A DNA stretch of 64,000 bases from Lachnospiraceae bacterium (GCA_910574185.1 CAJSZQ010000002.1:186001-250000), one strand, 5' to 3'; shown: positions 51,810 to 60,681, numbered from the stretch's first letter. Notes: a model not told the origin generated them from the sequence alone. Made by a program: numbers and translations.

Positions 51810-53810
51810 ATGTTACAGGAAATAAAAACATTAGTACAGACACTGAATGAACAGAGGGATGCTTATTACAATCGGAATTCTCCAACGATGACAGATAAGG
51901 AATATGACCGTCTCTTTGATCATTTAGCAGAAATGGAGAAAGAGTCTGGTATTGTATTTTCCAATTCCCCAACACAGAGCGTCGGTTATTATCCGGTCAG
52001 TGAGCTGAAGAAAGTAAGGCATCCAAGGGCATTGCTTTCTCTTGAAAAGACAAAGCAAATCCAGGAGTTAGCCGATTTTATGGAAAACCAGGACACGTTG
52101 TTGATGTTAAAACTGGATGGACTGACTGTTAAGCTTGTTTATGAAGAAGGCAGACTGGTACAGGCATCTACGCGCGGTGACGGCGATATTGGGGAAGATA
52201 TAACCCACAATATTCCTGCATTCGAAAATGTTCCTCTTTCGATTAGCTATAAGGAAAGGCTTGTTGCGGTTGGAGAGGCGTTTATCTACAAGGATGATTT
52301 TCAGCAGTTAAAGGACTCGATCCGGGATGGAAGCGGAGAACCATATAAAAATGCCCGTAACCTGGCTTCCGGTTCTGTCCGCAATCTGAATCCAGAGATC
52401 TGTAAGGAAAGGCGTGTCAACTTTATATCTTTCAATGTACTAGAAGGACTGGATGAAGGAGAGGGTGTTGACAGCCGGGAGCTCAAACTAATGCAGCTTT
52501 CGGCTTTAGGATTTGATACATGTCCTTATGTATGGCTAGAAGCAGGAAAATACAGAGAGAGGGAGCTTAGGGAGCAGACTAGGAAGCTGGAGGGTGTTGC
52601 AGGAGAAGAGGAACTTCCCATAGATGGTTTGGTTCTCATTTACGACAGCCTCAGTTATTCTGCAAAATGCGGAAAGACAGGACACCACTATAAGGATGGA
52701 CTTGCCTACAAATTTGAAGATGAAACCTATGAAACTACATTGCAGGAAATCGAATGGACTCCTTCCAGGTTTGGGGATTTGGCGCCAGTTGCGGTATTTG
52801 ATCCAGTAAGAATTGATGGAGCCGATGTATCGAGGGCATCACTTCATAACCTGTCTTTTATAAAGAATCTGGAGCTGGTTCCCGGATGCCGTATTCTGGT
52901 TTCAAAGCGGAATATGATCATTCCCCATATAGAAGATAATCTTGACCGGGGATTCTACTATGACACGTACCCGCTTGAATGCCCTTGCTGCGGCAGCAGT
53001 ACGAGAATACGGGAGGGGAGAACGAATAAAGGAAAGATTTTGGAGACGCTGCATTGTGACAATCCGGAATGCGACAGCCAGATCTTAAAGAAATACGTCC
53101 ACTTTGTAGCAAAAAAGGCAATGAATATATCTGGAATTTCTGAATCAAATCTGCGCCGTTTTCTGGAGTGCGGATGGCTTACCTCTTTTCAGGACATCTA
53201 CCATTTAGACCGGCATCGAAAAGAGATTATTGATTTGGAAGGGTATGGAGAAAAATCTTATGAAAAGCTCTGGGCAGCAATCAATGAGAGCAGAAATACA
53301 GATTTTATCCATTATCTGACTGCAATGGATATTCCAATGGTAGGCAGGACAAAGAGCAGAGTACTGTGTGAAATTTTTGAAGGAAATCTGGACCGGTTCG
53401 AGAAGGCGGCTATCGGAGAGTATGATTTCTCCCAATTAGAGGATTTCGGAGATATCCTGAACCGGAACATTCACACATGGTTTGCGGACGAGGACAATCT
53501 GAGTTTATGGAGGAATTTGCAGATGGAAATGAATTTCAGGCAATTAGAAGTCAAGGCAGAAGAAGAAACGATAAATACCGTTAATCCGTTCCAGGGCTGC
53601 ACGGTTGTTGCAACGGGAAAACTTACAAATTTTACCCGTGATGGAATCAACACAAAGATATGGGAACTTGGAGGAAAACCGGGCAGTTCGGTCAGTAAAA
53701 ATACAGACTATCTAATCTGCGGAGAAAAGGCTGGAAGCAAATTGGCAAAGGCGCAGTCGCTGGGGATAAAGATTCTTTCAGAAGCAGAATTTTTGGATAT
53801 GATTGCATAG
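51810..53810 (+). CDS. ligA: NAD-dependent DNA ligase (accessory copy)
   Basis: A 666-residue, full-length LigA. The nucleotidyl-accepting Lys is in MLKLDGLTVKL (KxDG near 101), STRGDGDIGED follows, four Cys of the zinc finger lie near 392-415 (CPCCGSS and HCDNPECD), then helix-hairpin-helix repeats and a C-terminal BRCT domain from about 590 (VVATGKLTNFTRDG). It seals DNA nicks using NAD. AAGGAGCTGCAAAAAAT precedes ATG 51810. Its position among plasmid-like genes and between two copies of the same terminator hairpin suggests that it is mobile-element cargo rather than the housekeeping ligA. Confidence 0.92.
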   Translation: MLQEIKTLVQTLNEQRDAYYNRNSPTMTDKEYDRLFDHLAEMEKESGIVFSNSPTQSVGYYPVSELKKVRHPRALLSLEKTKQIQELADFMENQDTLLMLKLDGLTVKLVYEEGRLVQASTRGDGDIGEDITHNIPAFENVPLSISYKERLVAVGEAFIYKDDFQQLKDSIRDGSGEPYKNARNLASGSVRNLNPEICKERRVNFISFNVLEGLDEGEGVDSRELKLMQLSALGFDTCPYVWLEAGKYRERELREQTRKLEGVAGEEELPIDGLVLIYDSLSYSAKCGKTGHHYKDGLAYKFEDETYETTLQEIEWTPSRFGDLAPVAVFDPVRIDGADVSRASLHNLSFIKNLELVPGCRILVSKRNMIIPHIEDNLDRGFYYDTYPLECPCCGSSTRIREGRTNKGKILETLHCDNPECDSQILKKYVHFVAKKAMNISGISESNLRRFLECGWLTSFQDIYHLDRHRKEIIDLEGYGEKSYEKLWAAINESRNTDFIHYLTAMDIPMVGRTKSRVLCEIFEGNLDRFEKAAIGEYDFSQLEDFGDILNRNIHTWFADEDNLSLWRNLQMEMNFRQLEVKAEEETINTVNPFQGCTVVATGKLTNFTRDGINTKIWELGGKPGSSVSKNTDYLICGEKAGSKLAKAQSLGIKILSEAEFLDMIA

Positions 53811-53840
53811 GAAAAAGGGAACGAATTAGTTGCAGAGCAG

Positions 53841-53881
53841 AAAGGCATTGATTATTTTGTGGAATAATCAGTGCCTTTTTT
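53841..53881 (+). terminator. Shared terminator-like hairpin, copy B
   Basis: GGCATTGATTATT pairs with AATAATCAGTGCC and is followed by TTTTTT. It is almost identical to copy A. Its T tract runs directly into the ribosome-binding site of the gene at 53896. Confidence 0.85.
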
Positions 53882-53895
53882 AAGGAGAGAAAGGT

Positions 53896-54597
53896 ATGAG
53901 TTATAGAGAACTTGCAGGAAAAATCAAGGATGGATATAACAGCTTAAAGAAAGAGCCAGTATTTAAGTATTATAATATTATCTGGAATCATAAACTTGAG
54001 ACAGCGGAAATCAAAGTGATAAATGATGCACAATTTAAAGCGATTATTATCGGTAATACAAGAAATGTGCTTGAATCAAGAGGATATATGTACTTGTTTT
54101 ACACAAATGATAGGAAGATTCCGTTTCCCTCCATCAGAGAAATAGAACGCAGATTGAAGATTGTTGCGGACAGGGGGACTTTGACGGACCAAGACGCAGA
54201 TTATTTTGACTTGGAGGAATATGGCTCATTAAAAGCACAGAGAATTTATTTTTCTGAAATCATCAAAAGAGAAGCAAAAATGGATAAGGTGAAAAAAGTA
54301 GATCATAATGGCAAAGAACTGGAATTTACAGATCTTATGTTAAATCGTATTGATGAGGTGGATCATGCGGTATATCAGATGTGTCTTACACTTTTGGAAC
54401 TGGAAAACGAAGAAGATTATGAAAAACGGTTTCCGCGGGATGTAAGCATATTGGAAGAGATCAGGGAATCAGTAATTCAGATACTGAAAAAAAGACAGTA
54501 TAAAGTATGCAATCTTTTTATAGAGGATGAGGATGGAAACCAAGAATTCTGTGGGTTAGAATCATGTGGGCTTACAAAATGCGTCAGACATCCTTAA
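53896..54597 (+). CDS. Accessory protein, probable DUF6037 family
   Basis: A 233-residue soluble protein without signal peptide or membrane helix. YNIIWNHKLETAEIKVIND, YMYLFYTNDRKIPFPSIREI and a C-terminal Cys-containing FCGLESCGLTKC are its notable segments. The family assignment (DUF6037, common on Firmicutes mobile elements) is from memory and the function is unknown. AAGGAGAGAAAGGT precedes the ATG, only a few bases after terminator-like copy B. Confidence 0.55.
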   Translation: MSYRELAGKIKDGYNSLKKEPVFKYYNIIWNHKLETAEIKVINDAQFKAIIIGNTRNVLESRGYMYLFYTNDRKIPFPSIREIERRLKIVADRGTLTDQDADYFDLEEYGSLKAQRIYFSEIIKREAKMDKVKKVDHNGKELEFTDLMLNRIDEVDHAVYQMCLTLLELENEEDYEKRFPRDVSILEEIRESVIQILKKRQYKVCNLFIEDEDGNQEFCGLESCGLTKCVRHP

Positions 54598-54699
54598 AAA
54601 TGGTCATGAGCTGATTGTCAAAAAAGGTTTGGGGAAATTTGCTTGCCGGTAAATGGAAGAGTAGAAGTTTCGGTATTTACAAGCTAAGGAGTGTGGAAA

Positions 54700-54996
54700 A
54701 TGGAGATATATAGATTTGGGAAAAAGATTATCTTGACAGAGCAGGAGTTGTTTTTGGCGTATGAGGAACAGGAAAGTATTTATGATATGGAGAATGTGAG
54801 AGAAAATATGGGAACCTATCTGACAGCGGAGCAGTATGTGAAGCTTAAGGGCAACAGAAGTTTTATAGAGGAGGCAGCATTTTTACTTCGGACATACTTA
54901 GATAGAAATAACATGACTTATGAATATGCAATTGCAGAAGCCATAAAAGATGCGGCCGAATCTGTAAAGATTGAAGAGGAGAGACAGGATGATTAG
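54700..54996 (+). CDS. Small accessory protein of unknown function
   Basis: A 98-residue acidic, helical protein (ILTEQELFLAYEEQESIYDM near the N-terminus, FIEEAAFLLRTYLDRNNMT later). It resembles small proteins of integrative elements but was not recognised. ATG 54700 is used because AAGGAG lies 8 bp upstream; the GTG at 54691 is too close to that site. Its last codons overlap the start of the next gene by 8 bp, so both are cotranslated. Confidence 0.6.
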   Translation: MEIYRFGKKIILTEQELFLAYEEQESIYDMENVRENMGTYLTAEQYVKLKGNRSFIEEAAFLLRTYLDRNNMTYEYAIAEAIKDAAESVKIEEERQDD

Positions 54997-55936
54997 AATA
55001 AAAACAATCAATATAGATGGGAAAGAAATAGAAAGAACCTTTGAATCCGTTGCAGATATATTAACAAACTGGTGGGATGAAAACGGAACCGATCTGCCGG
55101 GTGAAGATGATGAAGTCCTGGAGCTTACCATGGATGGGAAGAGTATCCGGTCGATCAGACATTTTGCTGAACTGATTCAGGAACTGGAAAGTTTATTCTG
55201 GAGAGGTGTTTCAACTATAAAAAAGATGGAGGAAAGGGAGCAGGTAAAAAAACAGGAGTCTTTAGAGGATTGTTCTCATAGGATTACGGAATTCTGTCCG
55301 CATTGCAATGAAGAAGTTACACTAGAATGGGATGTGAAAGAAAACGGTTACCAGGTATTTTGTGCAAGATGCGGTTTTAAGCTTATGCTTTGCAGTGAGT
55401 GTCTGTATGAGGAAGATCTCTGTGACTGGAATGGGGAAAAAGGATACTGCTACAGACAGATAGAACAGCTCTGGAAAGATTTTGCACAGGTCGCTTTTAA
55501 AGAAGATGAAGAATGCAGGCTGGTTTTAGAACAGGAATACGAAATCGCACTTAGGATTGATTTTGAAGATGGGAGAAAGTCAAAAGAGAGAATACTTATC
55601 TGTTTCCCAGAAGGAACGAACAGGGAGGAAATCTGGAAATGGTATGACAGAAATCATCCGAAGGGCATTACATATCTGCTTTATGGTGAGGACAGGAGGA
55701 AAAAGCAAACCTATGGAGAGTGGAAAGAGGTGGCATTAAAAAATATTTTGCAGGCGTATGGACTGACAATGGAGGATGAGTTGGATGAGGACGAAGAATT
55801 TTATCTTGGAACCAATCAATTCTTTGGCAGTTATAAATCTGTCCAGACATTTTATGGAAGCAGTACAAAGGAGCTTCTTAAAGAACACCAGATTGTAAAG
55901 ACAGAGGATGGGTATGTAGCTGTGAATATTGTGTAA
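54989..55936 (+). CDS. Zinc-ribbon-containing accessory protein
   Basis: A 315-residue soluble protein. The N-terminal 90 residues look like a small alpha/beta domain (IKTINIDGKEIERTFESVAD). The middle carries three paired Cys motifs (CPHCNEEV, CARCGFKLMLCSEC, later CDWNGEKGYC) that form zinc ribbons. The C-terminal part includes ICFPEGTNREEIWKWYDRNH and a tail of about 60 residues. It overlaps the preceding small gene by 8 bp. Similar proteins occur on mobile elements. No function is known to me. Confidence 0.6.
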   Translation: MIRIKTINIDGKEIERTFESVADILTNWWDENGTDLPGEDDEVLELTMDGKSIRSIRHFAELIQELESLFWRGVSTIKKMEEREQVKKQESLEDCSHRITEFCPHCNEEVTLEWDVKENGYQVFCARCGFKLMLCSECLYEEDLCDWNGEKGYCYRQIEQLWKDFAQVAFKEDEECRLVLEQEYEIALRIDFEDGRKSKERILICFPEGTNREEIWKWYDRNHPKGITYLLYGEDRRKKQTYGEWKEVALKNILQAYGLTMEDELDEDEEFYLGTNQFFGSYKSVQTFYGSSTKELLKEHQIVKTEDGYVAVNIV

Positions 55937-56331
55937 TAAAGCCTTATCGCTTAGAGCGTCGAATTTTCTGATACACAGAAAAAAGAGATTGAGAAAATGT
56001 TTGAACTATTATAGTTAAGAAGATTCAGAATAAGAACGCATATTAAAACAAGTGGAAGAGTTGTCATTATGCTATGATGGCAGCTCTTTTCTTTTGTAAA
56101 AAAACAGTTTATAGATTAAGGCATATAGAATCCAAATTTCAATTATCAAATCTTATCTTGCATTTCATTCAAAAATAAAAATATATCCACAATCTTTACA
56201 GAATTTCTGATAAACCTTACTTCCTGTTAAGTGAAGATCGGCACATTGACAACAAAATATGGGAACTGGATGATTCAGGCGGTGTACACGGAATTTAAAA
56301 TACAAATACATAGGAAGTAGAGAGGGATTAG
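55937..56331. other. Gap of 395 bp containing a terminator
   Basis: The gap holds the terminator at 56057-56094 and A+T-rich DNA. On the minus strand at 56165-56365 a frame with CCQC and CKDCG motifs is open, but it lacks a ribosome-binding site; it may be the remains of a zinc-ribbon gene. Confidence 0.4.
56057..56094 (+). terminator. Rho-independent terminator
   Basis: AAGAGTTGTCATTAT pairs with ATGATGGCAGCTCTT with G-U pairs and is followed by TTCTTTT. It ends the cluster at 53896-55936. Confidence 0.72.
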
Positions 56332-56508
56332 ATGTTAGTTTTAGTAATTTCAGAAGTATTAGCAATGCTTTTTTGTGCAGGAATTATGTATTGTTACATT
56401 CTTGTAGGAAAGCACAGTGATGAGGAAGAGAAACGCTTATGGGAGAGGGAACATTCCAGTGAGCAGAAAGTTGGGGAAAAGAACAAATGGGAAGATCGGG
56501 AGTCATAA
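56332..56508 (+). CDS. Small membrane protein (58 residues)
   Basis: ATG 56332 follows AGAGGGATTAG. The peptide begins MLVLVISEVLAMLFCAGIMY, one transmembrane helix, followed by a charged tail (GKHSDEEEKRLWEREHSSEQ). Its end overlaps the next gene by 22 bp, supporting real translation. Small membrane proteins of this kind are common at the start of conjugative-element operons. Function unknown. Confidence 0.55.
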   Translation: MLVLVISEVLAMLFCAGIMYCYILVGKHSDEEEKRLWEREHSSEQKVGEKNKWEDRES

Positions 56509-57056
56509 ACAAGCAGTTTGCCGGAGAAGAGAATGAAGCTTACCATGATATCATAGCGCTTTTTAAAATATACCGTTCCGTAAACTGGCGGATGCAGGTA
56601 AAGGTGAACCAGGTGAAGCACCGGATACAGTGGGAATACGGCACAGACATTGATACATTTCTTGACAGTGTTTATCAGGCCGGCATGGACATTAACCAGG
56701 ATCTGGGGGATATGAAAGAGCGGATTGAGACGATCAACCGTTCCAACAAATTCCTGAAGCTGATTGACGAAGCGGTTGAGCTTATGCGGAAATTCCATCC
56801 TCAGGGGGAACGGCTATACTGGGTTCTGTATTACAGTTATATGTCGGCTTACCGGGCGGAGAATATCGAAGAGATCCTGGACAAGCTGGAGCCACATTTC
56901 CCAAAGATTACGCGTATCCACCGGGCAACCTATTTCCGCTGGCGCGAGCAGGCGTTTGAGGCAGTCAGCGGGATTTTATGGGGGTACGAAGAAGAAAGCA
57001 GAAGGATTATAGAATATTTTAAAAATAATTATGAATCTGACCAGAAATTCTGTTGA
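56487..57056 (+). CDS. Helical accessory protein, possibly a phage-type transcription activator
   Basis: A 189-residue helical protein. The C-terminal half (GERLYWVLYYSYMSAYRAEN, then FRWREQAFEAVSGILWGYEE) is reminiscent of RinA/ArpU-like phage activators with sigma-region-4-type helices. The match is weak. GGGGAAAAG precedes ATG 56487. It lies directly upstream of the parM promoter, and its stop codon overlaps the -35. It may regulate the following element genes. Confidence 0.5.
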   Translation: MGRSGVINKQFAGEENEAYHDIIALFKIYRSVNWRMQVKVNQVKHRIQWEYGTDIDTFLDSVYQAGMDINQDLGDMKERIETINRSNKFLKLIDEAVELMRKFHPQGERLYWVLYYSYMSAYRAENIEEILDKLEPHFPKITRIHRATYFRWREQAFEAVSGILWGYEEESRRIIEYFKNNYESDQKFC

Positions 57057-57082
57057 CTTGGAAAACACAAAAATTTTATAGT
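57053..57082 (+). promoter_or_regulatory. Sigma-A-type promoter of parM-parR
   Basis: TTGACT at 57053-57058 and TATAGT at 57077-57082 are separated by 18 bp. The promoter lies 72 bp before the ParM-like start. No repeated parC-like centromere could be identified in this short gap. Confidence 0.5.
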
Positions 57083-57154
57083 AGGTGCTAATCATTAATG
57101 CGCATACAATGAGTAATACGAATTCGAGCAGGTTTGAAACCGGAAAGGAGATTT

Positions 57155-58099
57155 ATGATGTTGATGATGCCGATTGACACGGGGAACAAAGCAATTAAGA
57201 CGGAACATTTTGAGTTCCATTCGGGAATATCCGTATTGGAGGATGTGCCGGGAGAAGGGGAAGAAGCGGTAAAATACCAGGGCAGGTATTACCGGCTGAG
57301 TCCGGAGAGGAATGTATATCTTCCGGACAAATCCGTAGATGAACGCTATTATATCCTGACGCTGTTTGCGATTGCAAAGGAGCTGAGGGAATTAAAGCCG
57401 CCAAGACTGTTCCTTCCGGGGGAGGTGCTTAAGATAGATCTGGTGGTAGGACTTCCGCCGTTATATTACCGGGGGCAGTATAAAAAGTTCCGGGAATATT
57501 TTTACCGGTGCGGGGAAGCCGTGGAGTTTGAATATATGGGGATGTCCTACCGGATTTCTTTCTCAGGGGTATATGTCCATATGCAGACCTACGCAGCTTA
57601 TCTATATGTAGCAAGAGACTTAAACTTGTTTAAAAAGAAAGTCCTCCTGCTGGATATCGGCGGGTTTACATTGGACTATATGCTTTTGGAAAAGGGGATG
57701 ATTTCGTGGGACTATACGGATTCGACTGACAGAGGGGTAATTTCCATGTATCAGCGTATCAATAAGGGAATCCGTGAGAAATACGACCTGGATCTGAAAG
57801 AAAATGATATGGATGCGATTATTCTGGGGGAAACCTCCATGTATGACCGGGGGATTGAAGACAGGGTAACGGAGCTTGCAGAGAGCCATGTGGCAGATGC
57901 GCTTGGGATGCTTCGGGAATGCGGGATTGACCTGCGGCTGTCCGTGACCGTCTTTGTTGGCGGCGGTTCTATCCTGTTATCCAGGATCATTGATAAGGTA
58001 TGGGGAAGATACCGGGGAGAGTATTATGTGATCGATGATTCAAAAGTAAATGTGCTGGGGTATAAAAAGAAATACCTGTACGATAAAGGCGGCTGTTAA
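57155..58099 (+). CDS. parM: ParM/StbA-like plasmid-partition actin homologue
   Basis: A 314-residue actin-fold ATPase. The phosphate-1 loop IDTGNKAIKTE is at the N-terminus, the phosphate-2 loop LLDIGGFTLDYM near 170 and the adenosine motif VFVGGGSILLS near 275. Conserved order and length fit ParM-type proteins, which polymerise to push replicated plasmids apart. AAAGGAG precedes ATG 57155; several ATGs follow closely, so the exact start could be 3-10 residues further in. It is followed by a ParR-like gene. A decayed copy is at 26598. Confidence 0.85.
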   Translation: MMLMMPIDTGNKAIKTEHFEFHSGISVLEDVPGEGEEAVKYQGRYYRLSPERNVYLPDKSVDERYYILTLFAIAKELRELKPPRLFLPGEVLKIDLVVGLPPLYYRGQYKKFREYFYRCGEAVEFEYMGMSYRISFSGVYVHMQTYAAYLYVARDLNLFKKKVLLLDIGGFTLDYMLLEKGMISWDYTDSTDRGVISMYQRINKGIREKYDLDLKENDMDAIILGETSMYDRGIEDRVTELAESHVADALGMLRECGIDLRLSVTVFVGGGSILLSRIIDKVWGRYRGEYYVIDDSKVNVLGYKKKYLYDKGGC

Positions 58100-58117
58100 T
58101 CGAAGGGGGCGGTTTCT

Positions 58118-58459
58118 ATGGGAAAACAGGATGAATACCGTTTTAATCTAAAATTTGATGAGACTGATGAAGACCACCGGCGGGTCAGTGAGTTCTTGAA
58201 CAGCTGCGGCAGGAAAAAAACAAGATATATCGTGAAAGCAATACTGGCGTACTGGGCTTTACAGGAGGGGAGAAATCTTGTCCTTAACAAGCCCAAAGAG
58301 GAAAGGATTGGTAAGAAAGAGAACAGGCTGATGAATACAGAAACGGACATAAGGAAGGACCGGCTGATTCAGGTGGATAGTGGCAGAAGTGAGGAGATGG
58401 ACCAGGAGGAGGCAAAGCTGATGCGGCAGAATTATGCAATGTTTGAGGATATGGAATAG
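58118..58459 (+). CDS. ParR-like partition adaptor protein
   Basis: A 113-residue basic protein. RFNLKFDETDEDHRRVSEFL and GRKKTRYIVKAILAYWALQE form the ribbon-helix-helix-like N-terminus of ParR/StbB adaptors, followed by a charged tail. It would bind a centromere-like DNA site and couple it to the ParM filament. It starts 18 bp after parM with GGGGGCGG before the ATG. Confidence 0.65.
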   Translation: MGKQDEYRFNLKFDETDEDHRRVSEFLNSCGRKKTRYIVKAILAYWALQEGRNLVLNKPKEERIGKKENRLMNTETDIRKDRLIQVDSGRSEEMDQEEAKLMRQNYAMFEDME

Positions 58460-58515
58460 GGGGGATTGATACGCATATAAGACAAAGACAGAGGGCAGGA
58501 AAAATCAAGGGGGCA

Positions 58516-58950
58516 GTGACGGCTGCATTTTTTGCAGTGATGGTGTTCCGGGTATTTTTTGATATTGCCTATGTCAGCGGAGGATCTATGGAGCCGGTTT
58601 TTTATGAAGGGGATATCCTTTTGCTGAGAAAATGGGGAATGCCGCAGAAAGGGGATATTGTAGCAGCATACATAGAAGAACGGGATTATGTGGTAGTTAA
58701 ACGGATTTTGGCTGTGGAGGGAGACTATATTACTGTTGCTTGTGGAAGAGTTTATTTGAACGGTGAAAAAGTGGCAGAACCTGTTAACGGGATGCAGGGA
58801 GGAAGCAGGAGACAGGAGTTGGAGTACCGCCTGTCTCCAGATCAGTATTTCCTGATTGGGGAGAATCAGGAAGTGTCAGTAGATTCCAGAGCTTTTGGAT
58901 GTGTTGGGAAAAGCGCTGTCCGAGGGACGGTGGTTTGCAAATTATTTTAA
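58516..58950 (+). CDS. lepB: Signal peptidase I
   Basis: A 144-residue S26-family protease with a transmembrane helix at the N-terminus. The nucleophile Ser24 is in SGGSMEPVFYEGD, the general-base Lys (about 62) in VVVKRILAVEGD, and the C-terminal box GENQEVSVDSRAFGCVG is present. GTG 58516 is preceded by AAGGGGGCA. An in-frame extension to an ATT codon after AGGGGGG (58465) would add a basic N-terminus, so the true start is uncertain. In this context it probably processes secreted proteins of the mobile element. Confidence 0.82.
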   Translation: MTAAFFAVMVFRVFFDIAYVSGGSMEPVFYEGDILLLRKWGMPQKGDIVAAYIEERDYVVVKRILAVEGDYITVACGRVYLNGEKVAEPVNGMQGGSRRQELEYRLSPDQYFLIGENQEVSVDSRAFGCVGKSAVRGTVVCKLF

Positions 58951-58966
58951 TTGGAGGTGTGCGGGA

Positions 58967-59419
58967 ATGAAAGCAGGAAGGATTTATTGTTTCAGTGTTT
59001 TTCAGGTATTTGGGTTAGGGTTACAGTTTTGGAGCTGGAAGGCAGGATGGGCAGTTATTCTGGGGAGCTGTCTGGGGGAGATTGCATACATCAGCAAGGC
59101 TGCACTAAAAAACAGGAAATTTAAGCCCTGTCCGAAGTGCGGCGCTTCTGTTTTAAGAAAGGTACGGATCTGTCCGGAATGCGGACATCAGTACGAGAAA
59201 GGATTAGAGGAAGAAAAACTCCTGGATCAGATTGAACAGGAGATGGAGAGGGTAGACGCCATGACATCCGAAGAGATTGATTATAATTTTGAAAAAGTGG
59301 AGGAATTCGTGTTAGATGAGGTCACATCTTTTGACGGGGATATCAAGGAATTTCTGGACAGGAGGGAGAAAGGCGGCATTTGCGAAATTCCAGATCAAAG
59401 AAAAGTAGGCAGAATGTAA
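58967..59419 (+). CDS. Membrane protein with zinc ribbon
   Basis: A 150-residue protein. Two closely spaced hydrophobic segments (about 10-45) are followed by a cytoplasmic double-Cys zinc ribbon (CPKCGASVLRKVRICPECGH, about 57-76) and an acidic helical tail. ATG 58967 follows GGAGGTG and is preferred over the longer frame that overlaps the signal peptidase gene. It lies 16 bp after that gene and probably shares its transcript. Function not recognised. Confidence 0.6.
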   Translation: MKAGRIYCFSVFQVFGLGLQFWSWKAGWAVILGSCLGEIAYISKAALKNRKFKPCPKCGASVLRKVRICPECGHQYEKGLEEEKLLDQIEQEMERVDAMTSEEIDYNFEKVEEFVLDEVTSFDGDIKEFLDRREKGGICEIPDQRKVGRM

Positions 59420-59593
59420 GAAATCAGGCGCCTTTCCGGGGGTAAGATAAGGCAAGGAAACACTTTATCAAATTAAAGCGCATGGGAAAGGCACAATCTC
59501 AGGGGGATAGATATAACAAATACTCTTTGCTTTTATTAACTTGGGATTTAGGTTAGTATTATCAGGAGTATTAAAAAACTTATAGTATTGCCG

Positions 59594-59627
59594 GGCTGTC
59601 GGGAACATTTCCTGACAGTCTTTTTTT
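59594..59627 (+). terminator. Rho-independent terminator before the sigma-like gene
   Basis: GGCTGTCGGGAA at 59594-59605 pairs with TTCCTGACAGTC at 59609-59620 and is followed by seven T residues. Confidence 0.8.
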
Positions 59628-59791
59628 GTACATGTATGTGCGGGAAGCCGGCATATGGACATTTTTTCAATATCCATTTTGAGGATATTTTATATTTCCG
59701 GAGGAAAAGCAAGGGAATCCCCGGTGCGCGTCCGCCGCCTGAAGTTTTCGGTGAAACAGATGACTTTCAAGAAAACTTTCAGGAGGAGAAA

Positions 59792-60235
59792 ATGGAACGT
59801 AAAAATACAGATGAATTAAAGAACCATTTCAGCGCATATGTAAAGCAGGCGGTTAAGAATACGAAAGGGCATTATCTGGATAAGAAATGCAGTGTGGAGA
59901 GAAATGAAACAAATTACGAGGAGGAGCTGGCTGTTCCGGGGCAGGGGATGGAGGATCTGCTAAGGGAGATGGATCTTTTGTCAGATAAGATTTTTCATGG
60001 CGTCGTAGAGAGCCGGCTTTTATTGGATCAGATAGAGGACTACCAGCTCTTTCAGGCGATCACTTCACTTGCAGAGAGGCAGAAGGAGGTGATCGTGCTG
60101 CGGATTTTTTATGAAAAATCATTCCGGGAGATTGGCCTGATCGTAGGGATGGCGGAAAAGAAAGCAGAAAATACATACTATAATGCAGTGAAGAAAATCC
60201 GTAAGATTCTGGGAGGCGTAAAGGATGGAGTTTAA
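59792..60235 (+). CDS. Sigma-70-like factor of the mobile element (region 4)
   Basis: A 147-residue protein whose C-terminal half is a sigma region 4 helix-turn-helix (LAERQKEVIVLRIFYEKSFR, then IGLIVGMAEKKAENTYYNAV). It lacks region 2. The pair with the HTH protein that overlaps it by 11 bp resembles the Tn916-type orf7/orf8 regulatory pair of conjugative elements. ATG 59792 follows CAGGAGGAGAAA. It probably controls element gene expression. Confidence 0.75.
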   Translation: MERKNTDELKNHFSAYVKQAVKNTKGHYLDKKCSVERNETNYEEELAVPGQGMEDLLREMDLLSDKIFHGVVESRLLLDQIEDYQLFQAITSLAERQKEVIVLRIFYEKSFREIGLIVGMAEKKAENTYYNAVKKIRKILGGVKDGV

Positions 60236-60452
60236 GGAAATATTGCAGAGAGCCAGGGGATATGACAGGAAGGCAATGATGGAGATCATAGAGATGTACC
60301 GTCCTCTGATGGTCAAGTATGCGGTCGTGAACGGAAGATTTGACGAGGACTTATATCAGGAGTTTGTGTATACCATGCTGCAGTGCATCCTGAAATTTCC
60401 GGTTGAGAAATATGCAGATGGGAGCCAGCTGGGCGCTGCTTTGAGGAAATGA
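60225..60452 (+). CDS. Helix-turn-helix protein, partner of the sigma-like factor
   Basis: A 75-residue protein (ILQRARGYDRKAMMEIIEMY, then LMVKYAVVNGRFDEDLYQEF) resembling the sigma region 2-like HTH proteins found next to Tn916-type sigma factors. It overlaps the previous gene by 11 bp. AAAGG precedes the ATG. The final Arg-Lys and stop codon suggest the usual length. Confidence 0.7.
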   Translation: MEFKEILQRARGYDRKAMMEIIEMYRPLMVKYAVVNGRFDEDLYQEFVYTMLQCILKFPVEKYADGSQLGAALRK

Positions 60453-60485
60453 ATGTATGAGCGATATGATTTTTAAGTATATACT

Positions 60486-60533
60486 ATATATTGATAAAAT
60501 ATATTTGACAAATACCATATATTGATATACAAT
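60486..60533 (+). promoter_or_regulatory. Strong promoter with two operator-like direct repeats
   Basis: TTGACA at 60505-60510, a 17-bp spacer and TACAAT at 60528-60533. The exact 11-bp repeat ATATATTGATA occurs at 60486-60496 and 60517-60527, 31 bp apart (about three helical turns), bracketing the -35. This suggests a repressor or activator site for the accessory genes downstream. Confidence 0.7.
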
Positions 60534-60641
60534 AAAATTGTTATATATTATTTTCAGTAAGCAGACTGAAAAATCAACTTTTGTTTCGGCAACGGCCCAG
60601 ACTAAAATTTTGGCAGCATTTCTGCGGATAACAGATAGGAA

Positions 60642-60681
60642 GACACTGATTATTTTTAGAAAATGATTGGTGTCTTTTTTT
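60642..60681 (+). terminator. Shared terminator-like hairpin, copy C
   Basis: GACACTGATTATTTT pairs with AAAATGATTGGTGTC and is followed by seven T residues. It lies about 110 bp after the strong promoter and 85 bp before the gene at 60766. Between promoter and hairpin there is no ORF. Confidence 0.82.

Noticed and set aside
56165-56365. Minus-strand ORF with CCQC and CKDCG motifs
   Set aside because: It has no ribosome-binding site and an odd N-terminus; at best it is a relic of a zinc-ribbon gene.
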